Assembly (NCBI GenBank): GCA_010909165.1
Contig: VJWM01000172.1
Span: 372,001 to 436,000 of the forward strand
Direction of reading: 5' to 3'
Origin: Anthoceros angustus
Lineage: Eukaryota > Streptophyta > Anthocerotopsida > Anthocerotales > Anthocerotaceae
DNA length: 64,000 nucleotides
Shown: positions 46,160 through 57,653 of the stretch, piece by piece
Layout of the letters: every line of letters begins with the position of its first letter
Position numbering within the stretch: position 1 is the first letter of the stretch
Notes under the pieces: model-generated
Seen by the model: the letters and a program-made list of their open reading frames with translations, nothing else
Told to the model about the DNA's origin: nothing
The model's database searches: none
Made by a program: the position numbers and the translations under genes

Positions 46160-49045
46160 CTTCCCGGTGAGGGTTTCTTGGGTCGGGATCTTCATTGCTC
46201 TTTGCCTTGTTTGATTTGTCCATACCTATCATAGAGCACCCTTCATCCCCATCCGCCCACCATGCGGATTTTCCTAATCTCTCGGGCCCTTTTTGCGTTG
46301 GACTCCTCCTCGGGTCCGGTTCCTCCCTTACTCGTGGGATAAATTCCTCACCCTTCCCTCGTGGGTGGACCCGTCCTTAGTCTCCTCCGGTGGGGTTGTC
46401 TCTCCCACCTCCTTCTTGGGGTGTGCACCCCGGCCTTTGCTCTTGCCCTTCCCGGCCTTCCACATACAACCTCCCTTGGGTGACCCTACCGCGGTAGTGG
46501 ACTACGGCGTGGTGTCCCCACGGTGTCTGGCTAGTGGTAGGGTGGTCACCTCACAGTAGGTGACCCCTGAGGTGTCCCCCCTCCTTGCTCCGCGCCGTCT
46601 CCGATCTTGGTGCCACGGCGCTCCTTCTCTCCGACTCCTCTCCTCGGAGTCCATTTGATGGCCTCATCAAAATCGGAGGCCTGCGCACTGCAGCTCCTTG
46701 TCATCATCATGAGGACCCAATGTCCTCCTCTTGGCCAAGCAAGACTCATTGTTGGCCTTCAAGATCTGTTGTGGAGGTGAGCCCCAAGTTGTATGCATTT
46801 GGAGATCATCAATCTCGTGGGCCACTCTCCATCCTCGCACCTACCTTGTAGGCATCTCTTGTGGTTAATTCTCCCACCTTCACATGGAGGTTACATTCTC
46901 CTCCCTCACTTCCTTTTGGTTGGCTAGCCAATTTTGAAGGGCATAGTCTTAAAATCTTCTTCCTCACCACGGCATCATGCACCACCTTCTTGTGGTGCTC
47001 CTCCTCCTGAGACCTCCTTTGCTCCAGTGCTAATTCTTTGGCAAGCCCTCCTCTCGCTTGCCAAGCATTCTTTTCGCGCTCCACTCTGGTCTTGTGCTTC
47101 TCTCGCGCTCCTCTTCCAAATTATCTGGGTCCTTCTCAATTCCTCTCCCATATCCCGGATTTTGATAAGCATATCACTGCTCATGTCGGCACTTCTTTGA
47201 GTTACCTTCTCCTTCCTAGTGCCTCGGCCTTGCTCTTCCTTTCTTGCTCAGTTGGGCAAAATGCTCTTCCGCCTTTTGCCTCCAAGAATCCTTTGGGTTG
47301 TTGCCGAATGGCTCTTTCTTGACTTGTGACAACTTCCCTCAGGACCTTCTCCGCTGTTCTGGTCGGCTGGAGCTTCTCCACCTTTTCCAACTGCCTTTTC
47401 ATCGGACTCCATGGCTCCAATTGCCACTTAGTCCCCGCCTTTCCTTAGGCCATGTCTTGAGATTTCACTTCCTCTTGGCATGCCCACAAGGAGGCTGCTA
47501 GGTCCTAGCCCCTTCAAATCCACGGTGAGTGCTTCACAAGCTCAGCAATTCTCCTAGGGGTCCTAATTCCACCCTCCTGTCTTCTTGGAAATTTCCAGCT
47601 CTCCTTCCGCTCGGTGAGGGTTTCTTGGGTCGGGATCTTCATTGCTCTTTGCCTTGTTTGATTTGTCCATACCTATCATAGAGCACCCTTCATCCCCATC
47701 GCCCACCATGCGATTTTCCTAATCTCTCGGGCCCTTTTTGCGTTGGACTCCTCCTCGGGTCCGGTTCCTCCCTTACTCGTGGGATAAATTCCTCACCCTT
47801 CCTTCCTCCGGCAGGTGGACCCGTCCTTGTCTCCTCGGTGGGGTTGTCTCTCCCACCACCCTCCTGCCTTCTTGTGGTGCTCCTCCTCCTCCTCCTCGGG
47901 TCCTTCCTAGTGCCTCGCCTCCTTTTGCTCTTGCCCTTCCTCCTCGGTGGTGGCGGACTACCGGCGTGTCATGTCCCCCGCGGTAGTCAGCGGACTACCG
48001 TGGTGTGGTCACCTAGGTGGGTGACCCCTGCGAGGGCTGTCCTCCTTGCTCTCGCGTCTCCGTCTTGGTGCCACGGCGCTCCTCTCCGACTCCTCAGTTC
48101 CTCGGAGTCCATTTGATGGCCTCATCAAAATCGGAGGCCTCTGGCACTTGTTGCGGCTCCTTGTCATCATCATGAGGACCCAATGTCCTCCTCTTGGCCA
48201 AGTAATTGTTGGCCTTCAAAATCTGTTGTGGAGGTGAGCCCCAAGCTATGATGCATTTGGAGATCATCAATCTCGTGGGCCACTCTCCATCTTCGCACCT
48301 ACCTTGTAGGCATCTCTTGATTAATTCTCCCACCTTCACATGGAGGTTACATTCTCCTCCTCACTTCCTTTTGGTTGGCTAGCCAATTTTGAAGGGCATA
48401 ATCACCAAAATCCCTTCCTCACCACGGCATCATGCACCACCTTCTTGTGCTCCTCCTCTGAGACCTCCTTTGCTCCAGTGCTAATTCTTTGGCAAGCCCT
48501 CCTCTCGCTTGCCAAGCATTCTTGCTCCTCTCAATTCTGGTCTTGTGCTTCTCTCAGCGCTCCTCTTCCAAATTATCTGGGTCCTTCTCAATTCCTCTCC
48601 CATATCCCGGATTTTGAGTAGATACACATCTGCTCATGTCACTCTTGAGTTCACCTTCTCCTAGTGCCTCTTGCTCTTCCTTTCTTGCTCAGTTGGGCAA
48701 AATGCTCTTCCTTTTGCCTCCAAGAATCCTTTGGGTTGTTGCCGAATGGCTCTTTCTTGACTTGTGACAACTTCCCTCGAGGCTTTTCAGCGCTTGTCTG
48801 ATCGTTGGAGCTTCTCCTGACCTTTTCCAACTTGGCTGCCTTTTCATCGGACTCCATGGCTTCCAATTGCCACTTAGTCCCCGCCTTTCCTTCCGGCCAT
48901 GTCTTGAGATTTCACTTCCTCTTGGCATGCCCACAAGGCTGCTAGCTCTCTAGCCCCTTCAAATCCACGGTGAGTGCTTCACAAGCTCAGCAATTCTCCT
49001 AGGGGTCCTAATTCCACCCTCCTGTCTTCTTCTGGAAATTTCCAG
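46160..49045 (+). repeat. Tandem duplication inside N (about 1.45 kb x 2)
   Basis: 46,160-47,606 and 47,607-49,045 match in order: GGTGAGGGTTTCTTGGGTCGG (46,167; 47,613), ATGGCCTCATCAAAATCGGAGG, GGATCATCAATCTCGTGGG-type blocks, CTTTGGGTTGTTGCCGAATGG and AGCAATTCTCCTAGGGGTCC. A third partial copy of its middle lies at 50,110-51,010. Confidence 0.85.
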
Positions 49046-52000
49046 CTCTCCCTGCTTCGGGCCATCGGCAGCCGGCTGGTCCCTTCGTCGCTCCATCCGC
49101 TCTCCCACCAGTAGCGGAGATGGTGGCCTGGCGCCTCGCGGCGCCTCGCGCTCCTTCCCTTCCACCCGTAGTGCTTTTGGCGTGGGGTGCCGCCTACTGT
49201 GGTGGGCTGCTCCCCAGTGGTTGCCTACCTACCATGGTAGGTGCTACCAGTAGTGCCACCCCTTGGGTGGCGCCTCCTCTGAGGTGCCTCTCTCTGGCAC
49301 AAGGAGATGGTGGGGACTCCCCCACTCTCGGCATCACCCCTCTGTGGCTCCTCTCATAGACCACCATTCGGCCTTCTCGGCCTTCTTGTTCCTTCCTTGC
49401 TTGCTCTGTGGGGAAAGATTCCCACTCCAACAACTTTGTTGCCTCCATCTTCTCCTTGCTTCAGCATGTGGAGTCGACCTCCCGTCTTCCAATGCAAAGG
49501 CAAGGCCTTTCCAACCTCGGTGGAGGTGGATGACCTCAAAGGATGCCATGCATCTTCAAGCTCCTTGCTTGTGAAGTCCTCGGTTTCCCACAAATGCACC
49601 AAATAGGTGCTAAGGTAGCAGGGCCTTGGCCTTCCTCATCCACGAATTTGGCTTGAGCTTCTCGGTGGTGGATGTAGGCCTCATACATGATAGTCCCCAA
49701 TCGGCTTGGCTCCCATGAAATCTTCCACAAAATTGGAGGAAGTTGGTGAAATAAGAGGTCGTTGGTAATTTACCAACCCCAACACAATCTTTGCGAGCCT
49801 CCACTTGACTCCTTGATGCTCTCTTCCGGCCATTCTTGGCGTGGGCTTTCCTCCTCCATCCATCATGTCGAGGAACTCTGTGGAATGTCGAGAGGGCAAT
49901 CCTCTTCCCTCCATTGACCTCGAGAGAGCAATTCAGCTCTCTTCCTCCGGTCTTCCATACACACGAATGCTCCTTACGGTCCGGTGAGGATCCGTTCAGC
50001 ATTCTTTCCAGTGGCGGTGCCTCGGAGGTTGATGTAAACTCCTCAATCAATTCCAAATTGGTGTAGGCCCATTGGCGGCCATACACCCATCCAATTGGAT
50101 GTTCTCCTCCTCCTTGCCTCCGCCTCCATCTTGGTGCCACCGCCTCCTTCGCCTCCCGACTCTGATTCCTGAGTCCATTTCACGATGGCCTCATCAAAAT
50201 CGGAGGCCTCTGCGCTTGTTGCGGCTCCTTGTCATCATCATGAGGACCAATTGTCCTCCTCTTGGCCAAACGCAAGACTCATTGTTGGCCTTCAAAATCT
50301 GTTGTGGAGGTGAGCCCCAAGCTGATATTGCATTTGGAGATCATCAACTCCGTGGGCCACTCTCCATCTTCGCACCTACCTTGTAGGCATCTCTTGCGGT
50401 GGTTAATTCCCCACCTTCACATGGAGGGTTACATTCTCCTCCTCTTGCTCTTGCTCAAGGGCAGTCACCAAAACGCCGCTCCTCACCAAGATCCTGCACC
50501 ACCTTCTTGTGCTCCTCCTCCTCGACCTCCCACCGCCTTCCACCATTCTTGGCAAGCCTCCGCCCAAGCCTCCCCGCAATTGCCGGTCTTGTGCTTCTTC
50601 CGCTCCTCCTCCAAATTATACCGGTCCTTCTCAATTCCTCTCCCATATCCCGGATTTTGATGGCTTGAGTAGCCATCACCCGTGCGGTCCACTTCCGAGT
50701 TGCCTCGCCTCCTTCCTAGTGCCTCACCTTGCTCTTCCTTTCCTTGGGCAAAATGCTCTTCCTTTTGCCTCCAAGAGTCCTTTGGGTTGTTGCCGAATGG
50801 CTCTTTCTTCTGGTGACAACTTCCTTCCTTCTCTCCGGCCACTGTTTCCACGAGGTCGCTACTGAGCTTCTCCACCCCTTTCCAACTTGGCTGCCTTTTC
50901 ATCGGACTCCATGGCTTCCAATTGCCACTTAGTCCCCGCCTTCCTTCCGGCCATGTCTTGAGATTTCGCTTCCTCTTGGCATGCCCACAAGGAGGCTGCT
51001 AGCTCTAGCCCCTTCAAATCCACAGGTTAAGTTGCCCTGACAAGTGAATTGGGGCATCACCTCACCCTCCTCTGGTAGGCTCCACCTTTCCTTTCCTCCT
51101 CGCGAGAGCCCGGCTCCTTCCTTGCCTTCCTCGAGGCATGGTGCCTTCCTTTCTGCTTCAAAGGAAGGAAATTACTCTCAATTTCTTCAACTCCTTGCTT
51201 GCTCTCAAACTCCTTTCCTTGGGTAAACCCTTCACGGCACAATTCACGTTAGCTTGATGGCGCTCAGACTTTTTCCTCGCGATTCTCTCCCTGCGCGATG
51301 GGTATTCCCTCTTTCTTCTTCAACCTTCGCTCTTCAAGCTCCAACCTTGCTTTCACCCCAGCGTCTCCTTCGCCCGTGTTGAGCTTCCTCCTTCTGGCGC
51401 ACCACGTTCTTCTTCTTCCTCCACTTCTCCTTCCCTTCCACCCAGTTTCTCTTCGCCAGCTCTCCCTGCTTCGGGCCATCAGTGGCGTGGTCCCTCCTTG
51501 TCGCTCCATCCGCTCTCCCACCAGTAGCGGAGATGGCGTGGCGCCACTGGCGCCTCGCGCCCTCCTTCCCTTCCACGCCGGTGCACGCTGGCGTGGGGTG
51601 CACCTACCGCGGTGGCTGCTCCCCTGTGGTTGCCTACCTACCATGGTGGTGCCTACCTACCGCGGTAGTCCGCCCACCCCTTGGGTGGTTGCCTACCTAC
51701 CATGGTAGTGCCGGGTGCCTCTCACTAGGCACAAAGGAGATGGTGGGGACTCCCCACCCTGGGCATCACCTCACAGTGGTCCTTCTCTCATAGACCACCC
51801 GGCCTTCTTCCTCTTCTTCCTTCCTTGCTCTGTGGGGAAAATTCCCACTCCAACAACTTTGTTGCCTCATCTTCCTTCCTTGCCTAGCATGCTTGGAGTC
51901 GACCTCCCGTCTTCCTTATGCAAAGGCAAGGCCTTTCCAACCTCTGGAGGTGGATGACCTCAAAGGGATGCCATGCATCTTCAAGCTCCTTGCTTGTGAG

Positions 52001-52535
52001 AAGTCCTCGGTTTCCACAAATGCACCAAATAGGTGCTAAGGTAGCAGGGCCTTGGCCCTTCCTCATCCACCGAATTTGGCTTGAGCTTCTCGGTGGTGGA
52101 TGTAGGCCTCATACATGATAGTCCCCAATCGGCTTGGCTCCCATGAAATCTTCCACAAAAAGGAAGTTGGTGAAATAAGAGGTCGTTGGTAATTTACCAA
52201 CAACACAATCTTTGCGAAGAGCCTCCACTTGACTCCTTGATGCTCTCGGTCTTCCAGCCATTCTTGGCGTGGGCTTTCACTCCTCCATCCATCATGTCGA
52301 GGAACTCTGCGGGAATGTCGGGAGGCAATCCTCTTCCCTCCATTGACCTTTCGAGAGAGCAATTCGAGCTCTCTTCCTCCGGTCTTCCATACACAGCGAA
52401 TGCTCCTTACGGTCCGGTGAGGATCCGTTCAGCATTTCTTTCGTGCGGCTTCCGGTGGAGTTGATGTAACACTCCTCAATCAATTCCAAATTGGTGTAGG
52501 CCCATTGGCGGCCATACACCCATCGTTGGATGTTC
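49045..52535 (+). repeat. Dispersed duplication inside N (about 1.06 kb, two copies)
   Basis: 49,045-50,110 and 51,460-52,535 match from GCTTCGGGCCATC to GGCGGCCATACACCCATC. The 1.35 kb between them consists of a piece matching 48,040-48,960 joined at AAATCCAC(A)GG to a piece matching about 52,556-53,035. The order is therefore a mosaic rather than a simple tandem array. Confidence 0.75.
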
Positions 52536-55500
52536 TCCTCCTCGCCTTGAAAATCAACCAAATCCACGGGGTTAAGTTGCCCAAAGCAAGTGAATTGGGG
52601 CATCACCTCACCCCTCTGGCCGCTCACCTTCTTCCTTTCCTCCTCGCGAGGAAGAGCCTTGCGGCTCCTTCCTTGCCTTTCCCCTCGAGGCATGGTGCCT
52701 TCCTTCTCAAGTGCTTCAAAGGAAGGAAATTACTCTCAATTGCGGTCTCAGGCTTGCTCTCACACTCCTTTCTCTCGCGGTGCAAAACCCTTCACGAGGC
52801 ACAATTCACGTTAGACTTGATGGCGCTTTCTTCCTCTTCTTCCTCCTCTCTTGGTAGGTGCCGCGATGGGTGGTCAGTTCCCCTCCTTGCTCAATTTCTT
52901 CAACCTTGCGCTCGCGTCCAACCTTCGCTCACCTCGTCTCCTTCCTTCCTTGCTTGTGAGGAGCTCTCCTCCTGGCGCACCTTTTTTCTTCCTCTTCTTC
53001 CTCCACTTCTCTCCTCTCCACGGGGTTTCTCTTTTCCCCGTGCTTAGCTCTCTTCGCTCGCCCGGGCGGGTGCGAGGCGATGGCTTCCTTCTCCTCTTGT
53101 GCTTACGCTCCGGCTTGATCCGCGTGGGGTCTCTTGGAAGAGAGTTGGCGCTTCAAAGCGCACTTTGCCCTTTGGATGTGCCACAGCGCAACCCTAGATT
53201 GGATTCATCATTCCAAAATCCTAATTCTATCTAATTACCTACCTTTTTACTACCTAATTAATCTTCTTCTAATTACTCTATTTATATATTTCCCTATTGG
53301 TGAGCATATATAGTGGATATCCCCCTATTCTAATTCCTTTTGGCGAGATTGTCAACCTACCGCGGTGATGCGGCTTACCCATGATGCGCTCCTTCTCGGG
53401 CTACGGCGTGTGTGGCCCCTCGGTGATCTGCCCGACCTACCAACCTTTGTGCCCTCACGCACCGTGGGGTCGTTTGACCCGTTCTTCCTCACAGGATATC
53501 CTTTTGCCTTCCTAACAATATCCTACAACTCGGTTCAAGATTCTTGAAGTTTTCTTGGCATGCTCCTCTTCAATCGTTCTTAGCCAAAAAAAATCAAACT
53601 TGTTCGTCCTCCTGGCTTTTGGTTGCCCAAACTTTTACGTTCCACGAAGGACTTAGCATCATATACTCTTGTAGAAGTTTAGACACTACATGCTTGCTTG
53701 TAAGGTGACGTTCCATGTCGACCATTTTGTGTTAAAGTACCTTGTGAACAAGCTAGATTTATCGGAAGGATTGCTAGGTGGGTCCTGTTGCTGCAAGAGT
53801 TTGACTTTGATGTAGAAACCAGGCCAAGGAAGCAACATATGAATGCCAATTTTGTTGCCCGTCGAAAATTGGAAAATGGAAAATGGATTGTAGATGACGT
53901 CCCATTTCCGACGAGGAGCTAGTGATGCGCGGTTAGGGGAGAGGATCATGAGCAAAGTACACATTTGATTGAGGCTGCAAGAGGTGTTATGAGAAGGACC
54001 AAATCTACGTGGAAGGGGTTTTGTGTTTTTCGCAGGAGGACGATCTAGGAGTTCGAGATGAAGTAAAGAGCAGCATGGGTGCAAGGAGGAGCAAGGTATG
54101 CTCTTTAAGTGGAAGGGCTGCAAGTGGAGGCCACAACGTTGGCAAAAGGATGTGGAGAAACATGAAGAAATCGCAATTTGAAGGAAGGAGAGGTGGCACA
54201 CAAAATGGTGTGCCTCATGAGGAGGTGTGTGCGCTGGAGTCTAGGAGCGGAGGTAGCTCCGCATTGGTGTAGGCCCATTGGCGGCCATACACCCATCCCA
54301 ATTGGATGTTCTCCTCCTCGCCCACCGAAAATCAACCAAATCTCGGGGTTGTTGCCCAGCAAGTGAATTGGGGCATCACCGCCTCCTCGGCGGGCGCAGC
54401 TCCACCTTTTTCCTTTCCTCCTCGCGAGGAACCCTTGGCGGCTCCTTCCCTTGCCTTTCCTCCCGAGGCATGGTGCCTTTCTCCAAGCGCAAAGGAAGGA
54501 AATTACTCTCCAGCTCTGCTTGCTCTCAAACGCCTTTCTTCCGTCAGAACCTCCTTCCACACAGCAGCTTGATGAGCGCCCCCACGCTGCCAATTTTCCT
54601 CGCGATTCTCTTCGCTCGCCGATGGGTGGTCTTCCTCCTTCTAATTACTCTCAATTTCTTCAACCTTGCGCCGCCTCCGCCCCAACCTTGCGCTCACTCG
54701 CCTCCTTCCAATGTGTGTTGAGGAGCTCTCCTCCTCCTGTGGCACCAGCTGCCTTCCTCTTCCTCCTCCTTCTCCTTAGGTCTTTTCACCGCCGCTCCTC
54801 TCTTCGCCCGCTCAGTGGCGGTGAGGCGATGGCGGCTTCTTCCTTCTCCTCTTGTGCTTACGCCCAGCCTTGGAGTGATCGAAGAGAAGTTAGCCCAAAT
54901 GCACTTTGCCCTTTGGATGTCGCCAGGGCCTGCAACCCTAGATTGGATTCATCATTCCAAAATTCTATCTAATTACCTACCTACCGCCCGCCTATTAATC
55001 TCTCTCTAATTACTCTATTTATATATTTCCCTATTGGTGAGCATATATAGTGGATATCCCCCTATTCTAATTCCTTTAGCCGAGATTGTCAACCTACCGC
55101 GGTAGTCCGCCACCACCATGTGTAGTCCGCCTCCCACGGGCGTGTGTGGCACCACGGTAGTCCGCCACCTACCAACCTTCGACCGCCTTCCGCCTGCTGG
55201 GGGTCGACCGCTTTTCCTCTGGGATATCCTTTTGCCTTCCTAACAATATCCACAGCTAAGATTCCAAGAAGTTTTCCTCGCATGTTTCTCTTCAATCGGT
55301 CTTAGCCAAAAAAAATCAAACTTGTTCGTCCTCTGGCCAGTTTGGACTGGTTGCCCAAACTTTTACGTTCCACAGAAGGACTTAGCATCATATACTCTTG
55401 TAAGAAGTTTAGACACTACATGCTTGCTTGTAAGGTGACGTTCCATGTCGACCATTTTGTGTTAAAGTACCTTGTGAACAAGCTAGATTTATCGAAGGAT

Positions 55501-56001
55501 TGCTAGGTGGGTCCTGTTGCAAGAGTTTGATTTTGATGTAGAAAGGCCAAGGAAGCAACATATGAATGCCAATTTTGTTGCCGTCGAAAATTGGAAAATG
55601 GAAAATGGATTGTGGCCACCGGGCGTCCCATTTCGACGAGGAGCTAGTAGATGGAAGCGTTAGGGGAGAGGATCATGAGCAAAGTACACATTTGATTGAG
55701 GTAAAAGCAAGAGGTGTTGCGCGTAAGGACCAAATGTCCGTGGAAGGGGTTTTGTGCGTGATTTGTGCAGGAGGACGATCTAGGAGTTCGAGATGAAGTA
55801 AAGAGCAGCACATGGGTGCAAGGAGGAGCAAGGTATGCTCTTTAAGTGGAAGGGCTGCAAGTGGAGGCCACAACGTTGGCAAAAGGATGTGGAGAAACAA
55901 CGAAGAAATCGCAATTTGAAGGAAGGAGAGGTGGCACACAAAAATGGTGTGCCTCATGAGGAGGTGTGTGCGCTGGAGTCTAGAAGCGGAGGTACCTCCG
56001 C
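52490..56001 (+). repeat. Tandem duplication across the N/A2 border (about 1.75 kb x 2)
   Basis: Units 52,490-54,262 and 54,263-56,001 each contain N sequence (from AATTGGTGTAGGCCC), the right end of N, the GAAGG duplication and the A2 RNase H/linker. The junction at 54,263-54,269 is ATTGGTG, shared between N (52,490-52,496) and the A2 linker (56,002-56,008). Confidence 0.85.
53220..53645 (-). repeat. Right end of N, LTR-like, copy 1
   Basis: On the minus strand it begins near GTGGAACGTAAAAGTTTGGG and runs to a TATA box (complement of CTCTATTTATATATTT, 53,276-53,290). The second copy is at about 54,960-55,374 and begins TGTGGAACG. It looks like the U3 part of a 5' LTR. Copy 1 ends CCAC-GAAGG where copy 2 has CCACA-GAAGG. 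Confidence 0.5.
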
Positions 56002-56227
56002 ATTGGTGGTGTATATGGAGAAGGATTGTGGAGAAACCACACCTCAAAGAGTGCTTGCAGTGGAGCTGCAAGAAAGAGCGTCGACAAGTCCACGGTCGAT
56101 TGCGTAAGTGGCTGCCAGAAAACGCAGCAATGTGAGGAGATCCTAGATGCGGGGCTAGTCATGAGACTAGGCAGCATAGAGATGAAGAGGCGCGATGGCG
56201 CTGAGATGAGGTGTCGGGTCTGCAGTA
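55380..56227 (+). pseudogene. A2 RNase H end and linker (broken)
   Basis: Continues the RNase H cut by N: a LFHVDHFVLKYLVNKLDL-type segment at about 55,440-55,500 and FDFDV near 55,530. The charged linker follows (LFKWKGCKWRPQRWQKDVEKQ, 55,835 onward) and leads into the integrase frame. A first copy is at 53,650-54,262. Confidence 0.65.
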
Positions 56228-57412
56228 GTGCCAAGCAGCTGGCCGACGCAGGAAGGAGCTGGTTTTGCAAGCCAAGTTGAGGCCGAGGCTGTGGCCATAG
56301 CACCGACATCCCTTAGTGGGCAAACTAGAGGGGGACGGCGAGGTGCACATGGGAAGAGGAGGTCAGAGCGTGAAGGACTCCCATGTCCACGGTATTTGCT
56401 AAACGGTGAGGTACGAAGATTCTTAGAGCACGGGATCATGCCTGATGGTTTGTCAAGGGAAGGGCGTGCTGTTTTTCTTCACAAAACTGCGCCTTATTGT
56501 CTAAGAGATGGGGTCTCATACAAGCTTGGTCCGGATGGGAAGATCCGAGGTTGTTTGGAAGAGAAGGAAGCTACTCTCATCATAGAAGCTTTGCATGCAG
56601 AAGAGGCCGGAGGCCATTATTTGGTACAAATTACGATGAAGGAGATCCTAGATGCAGGGTTTTGGTGGGCCACGATGCAGAGGGATGTGTGGGATTTTGT
56701 TCGGAGGTGTGATGCATTCCAACGGGTTGGGAGGCCGACTTTGTCAACACAATGGCCTCATACTTATATCCTACCTTTGGCACCTTTCGAGAAGTGGGGC
56801 ATAGACTTTGTGGGTCCCATCAGCCGCCCACAAAATGGACAAGGCAAGAATATATTTTGGTGGATACGGACTCGCACAAAATGGCGAGGCCAAGCAACAA
56901 GGAAGAATGATGCACCAATAGTGGCAAAGTTTCTCTTTGAGAACATCATAACTCAGTATGGGTGTCCTTTGGAGCTGGTCAGCAATAGGGGAACTCATTT
57001 TCTCAACTCAGTGATAAAGTCTCTTACCTCCTACTTCAATATCCGGCATCGAAAGACAACTCCTTACAATCCCAAGGCAAATGGTTTGACGGAGAAGACG
57101 AATGGTTTGTCGTGTACAATCTTGTCCAAGGTAACTGTCACTCATATGTATGATTGGGACACCAAATTGCATTCAGCCAGGCCTACAGATGCTGGAGAAG
57201 GTGACCACCAAGAAGACTCCCTATTATTTAACGTACGTAGAAGAGGGGCGATGTCGGGTTGTTCGATCCTCCCCTTCGAATTTCCTCACGCCAAACCTCA
57301 ACTCCTCATGAGTTTACGGATGCACAATCTTAACTCTATTGATCCTATGCCGACTTGTAATATATGGAGGAAGTCGACCAGCACATGGTGTTTGACCTGG
57401 AGGATGAACTAG
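56228..57412 (+). CDS. Integrase ORF of A2 (longest intact pol segment, 394 codons)
   Basis: One open frame runs from the linker through the integrase. The zinc-binding region has GGHYLVQITMKEIL and RRCDAFQR, where the second Cys of the usual C-x2-C is Phe. The core has LAPFEKWGIDFVGPISR with the first catalytic Asp, then VSNRGTHF where the second catalytic Asp is Asn, and NPKANGLTEKTNG with the Glu. A local frame slip around NGQGKNIFWWIRTR and a second one at the C-terminus replace the normal sequence, although no stop results. It is therefore probably not an active integrase. The copies in A1 and A3 have SDRG or ADRG-like sequence at the second site but carry stops. Confidence 0.75.
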   Translation: MPSSWPTQEGAGFASQVEAEAVAIAPTSLSGQTRGGRRGAHGKRRSEREGLPCPRYLLNGEVRRFLEHGIMPDGLSREGRAVFLHKTAPYCLRDGVSYKLGPDGKIRGCLEEKEATLIIEALHAEEAGGHYLVQITMKEILDAGFWWATMQRDVWDFVRRCDAFQRVGRPTLSTQWPHTYILPLAPFEKWGIDFVGPISRPQNGQGKNIFWWIRTRTKWRGQATRKNDAPIVAKFLFENIITQYGCPLELVSNRGTHFLNSVIKSLTSYFNIRHRKTTPYNPKANGLTEKTNGLSCTILSKVTVTHMYDWDTKLHSARPTDAGEGDHQEDSLLFNVRRRGAMSGCSILPFEFPHAKPQLLMSLRMHNLNSIDPMPTCNIWRKSTSTWCLTWRMN

Positions 57413-57653
57413 CTGGGACTCCCGTGGAGACAGTAGATCCCTACGACCAAGCGCATCCAATATATCATATCGAGCCACTTGATTTGTGAAATCATTTGAG
57501 TAATCCACCTGATCTATTACAACATCTGGAAGACCAAGCGCTTTCAAAATCTCAGATCGAATCACTTGATTTGCCAAAGTATTTGAGTACTCCATTTGAT
57601 CCATCACAAAATATGAATGAGCTATGCATTTATAGTTGAAACTTGGGTAAATA

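Larger units (their letters stand above)
45906..53219 (-). pseudogene. Coiled-coil coding region of N, multiplied and broken
   Basis: Minus-strand frames repeatedly give the same charged segments: IRDMGEELRRT, QQPKDSWRQKEEHFAQ or QQPKGFLEAKGG, GEWPTRLMISK and DFDEAIKWTPR. A more 5' segment has YGRQWAYTNLELIEE and GSSPDRKEHS. The GEWP segment corresponds to the G1 ORF at 253-1163, so this is the same family protein: a long Glu/Lys/Arg-rich coiled coil of unknown function placed before the LTR. Segments occur two to three times because of duplications; none is open for more than about 180 codons. Confidence 0.5.
44730..55374 (-). mobile_element. Insertion N, minus-strand LTR-type element related to G1, rearranged
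   Basis: Bounded by TGTGG on the left and CCACA on the right, with GAAGG on both sides, so it entered as one insertion into A2 RNase H. The left 1.18 kb is a G1-type LTR. The middle (46.1-53.2 kb) is a shuffled set of segments with charged coiled-coil-like minus-strand frames. The right end has a TATA-containing, LTR-like sequence that does not resemble the left LTR beyond its first bases. No RT, RNase H or integrase is seen within N, so it is non-autonomous or heavily deleted. The right border is present twice (53,645 and 55,374) because of a later duplication. Confidence 0.6.
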
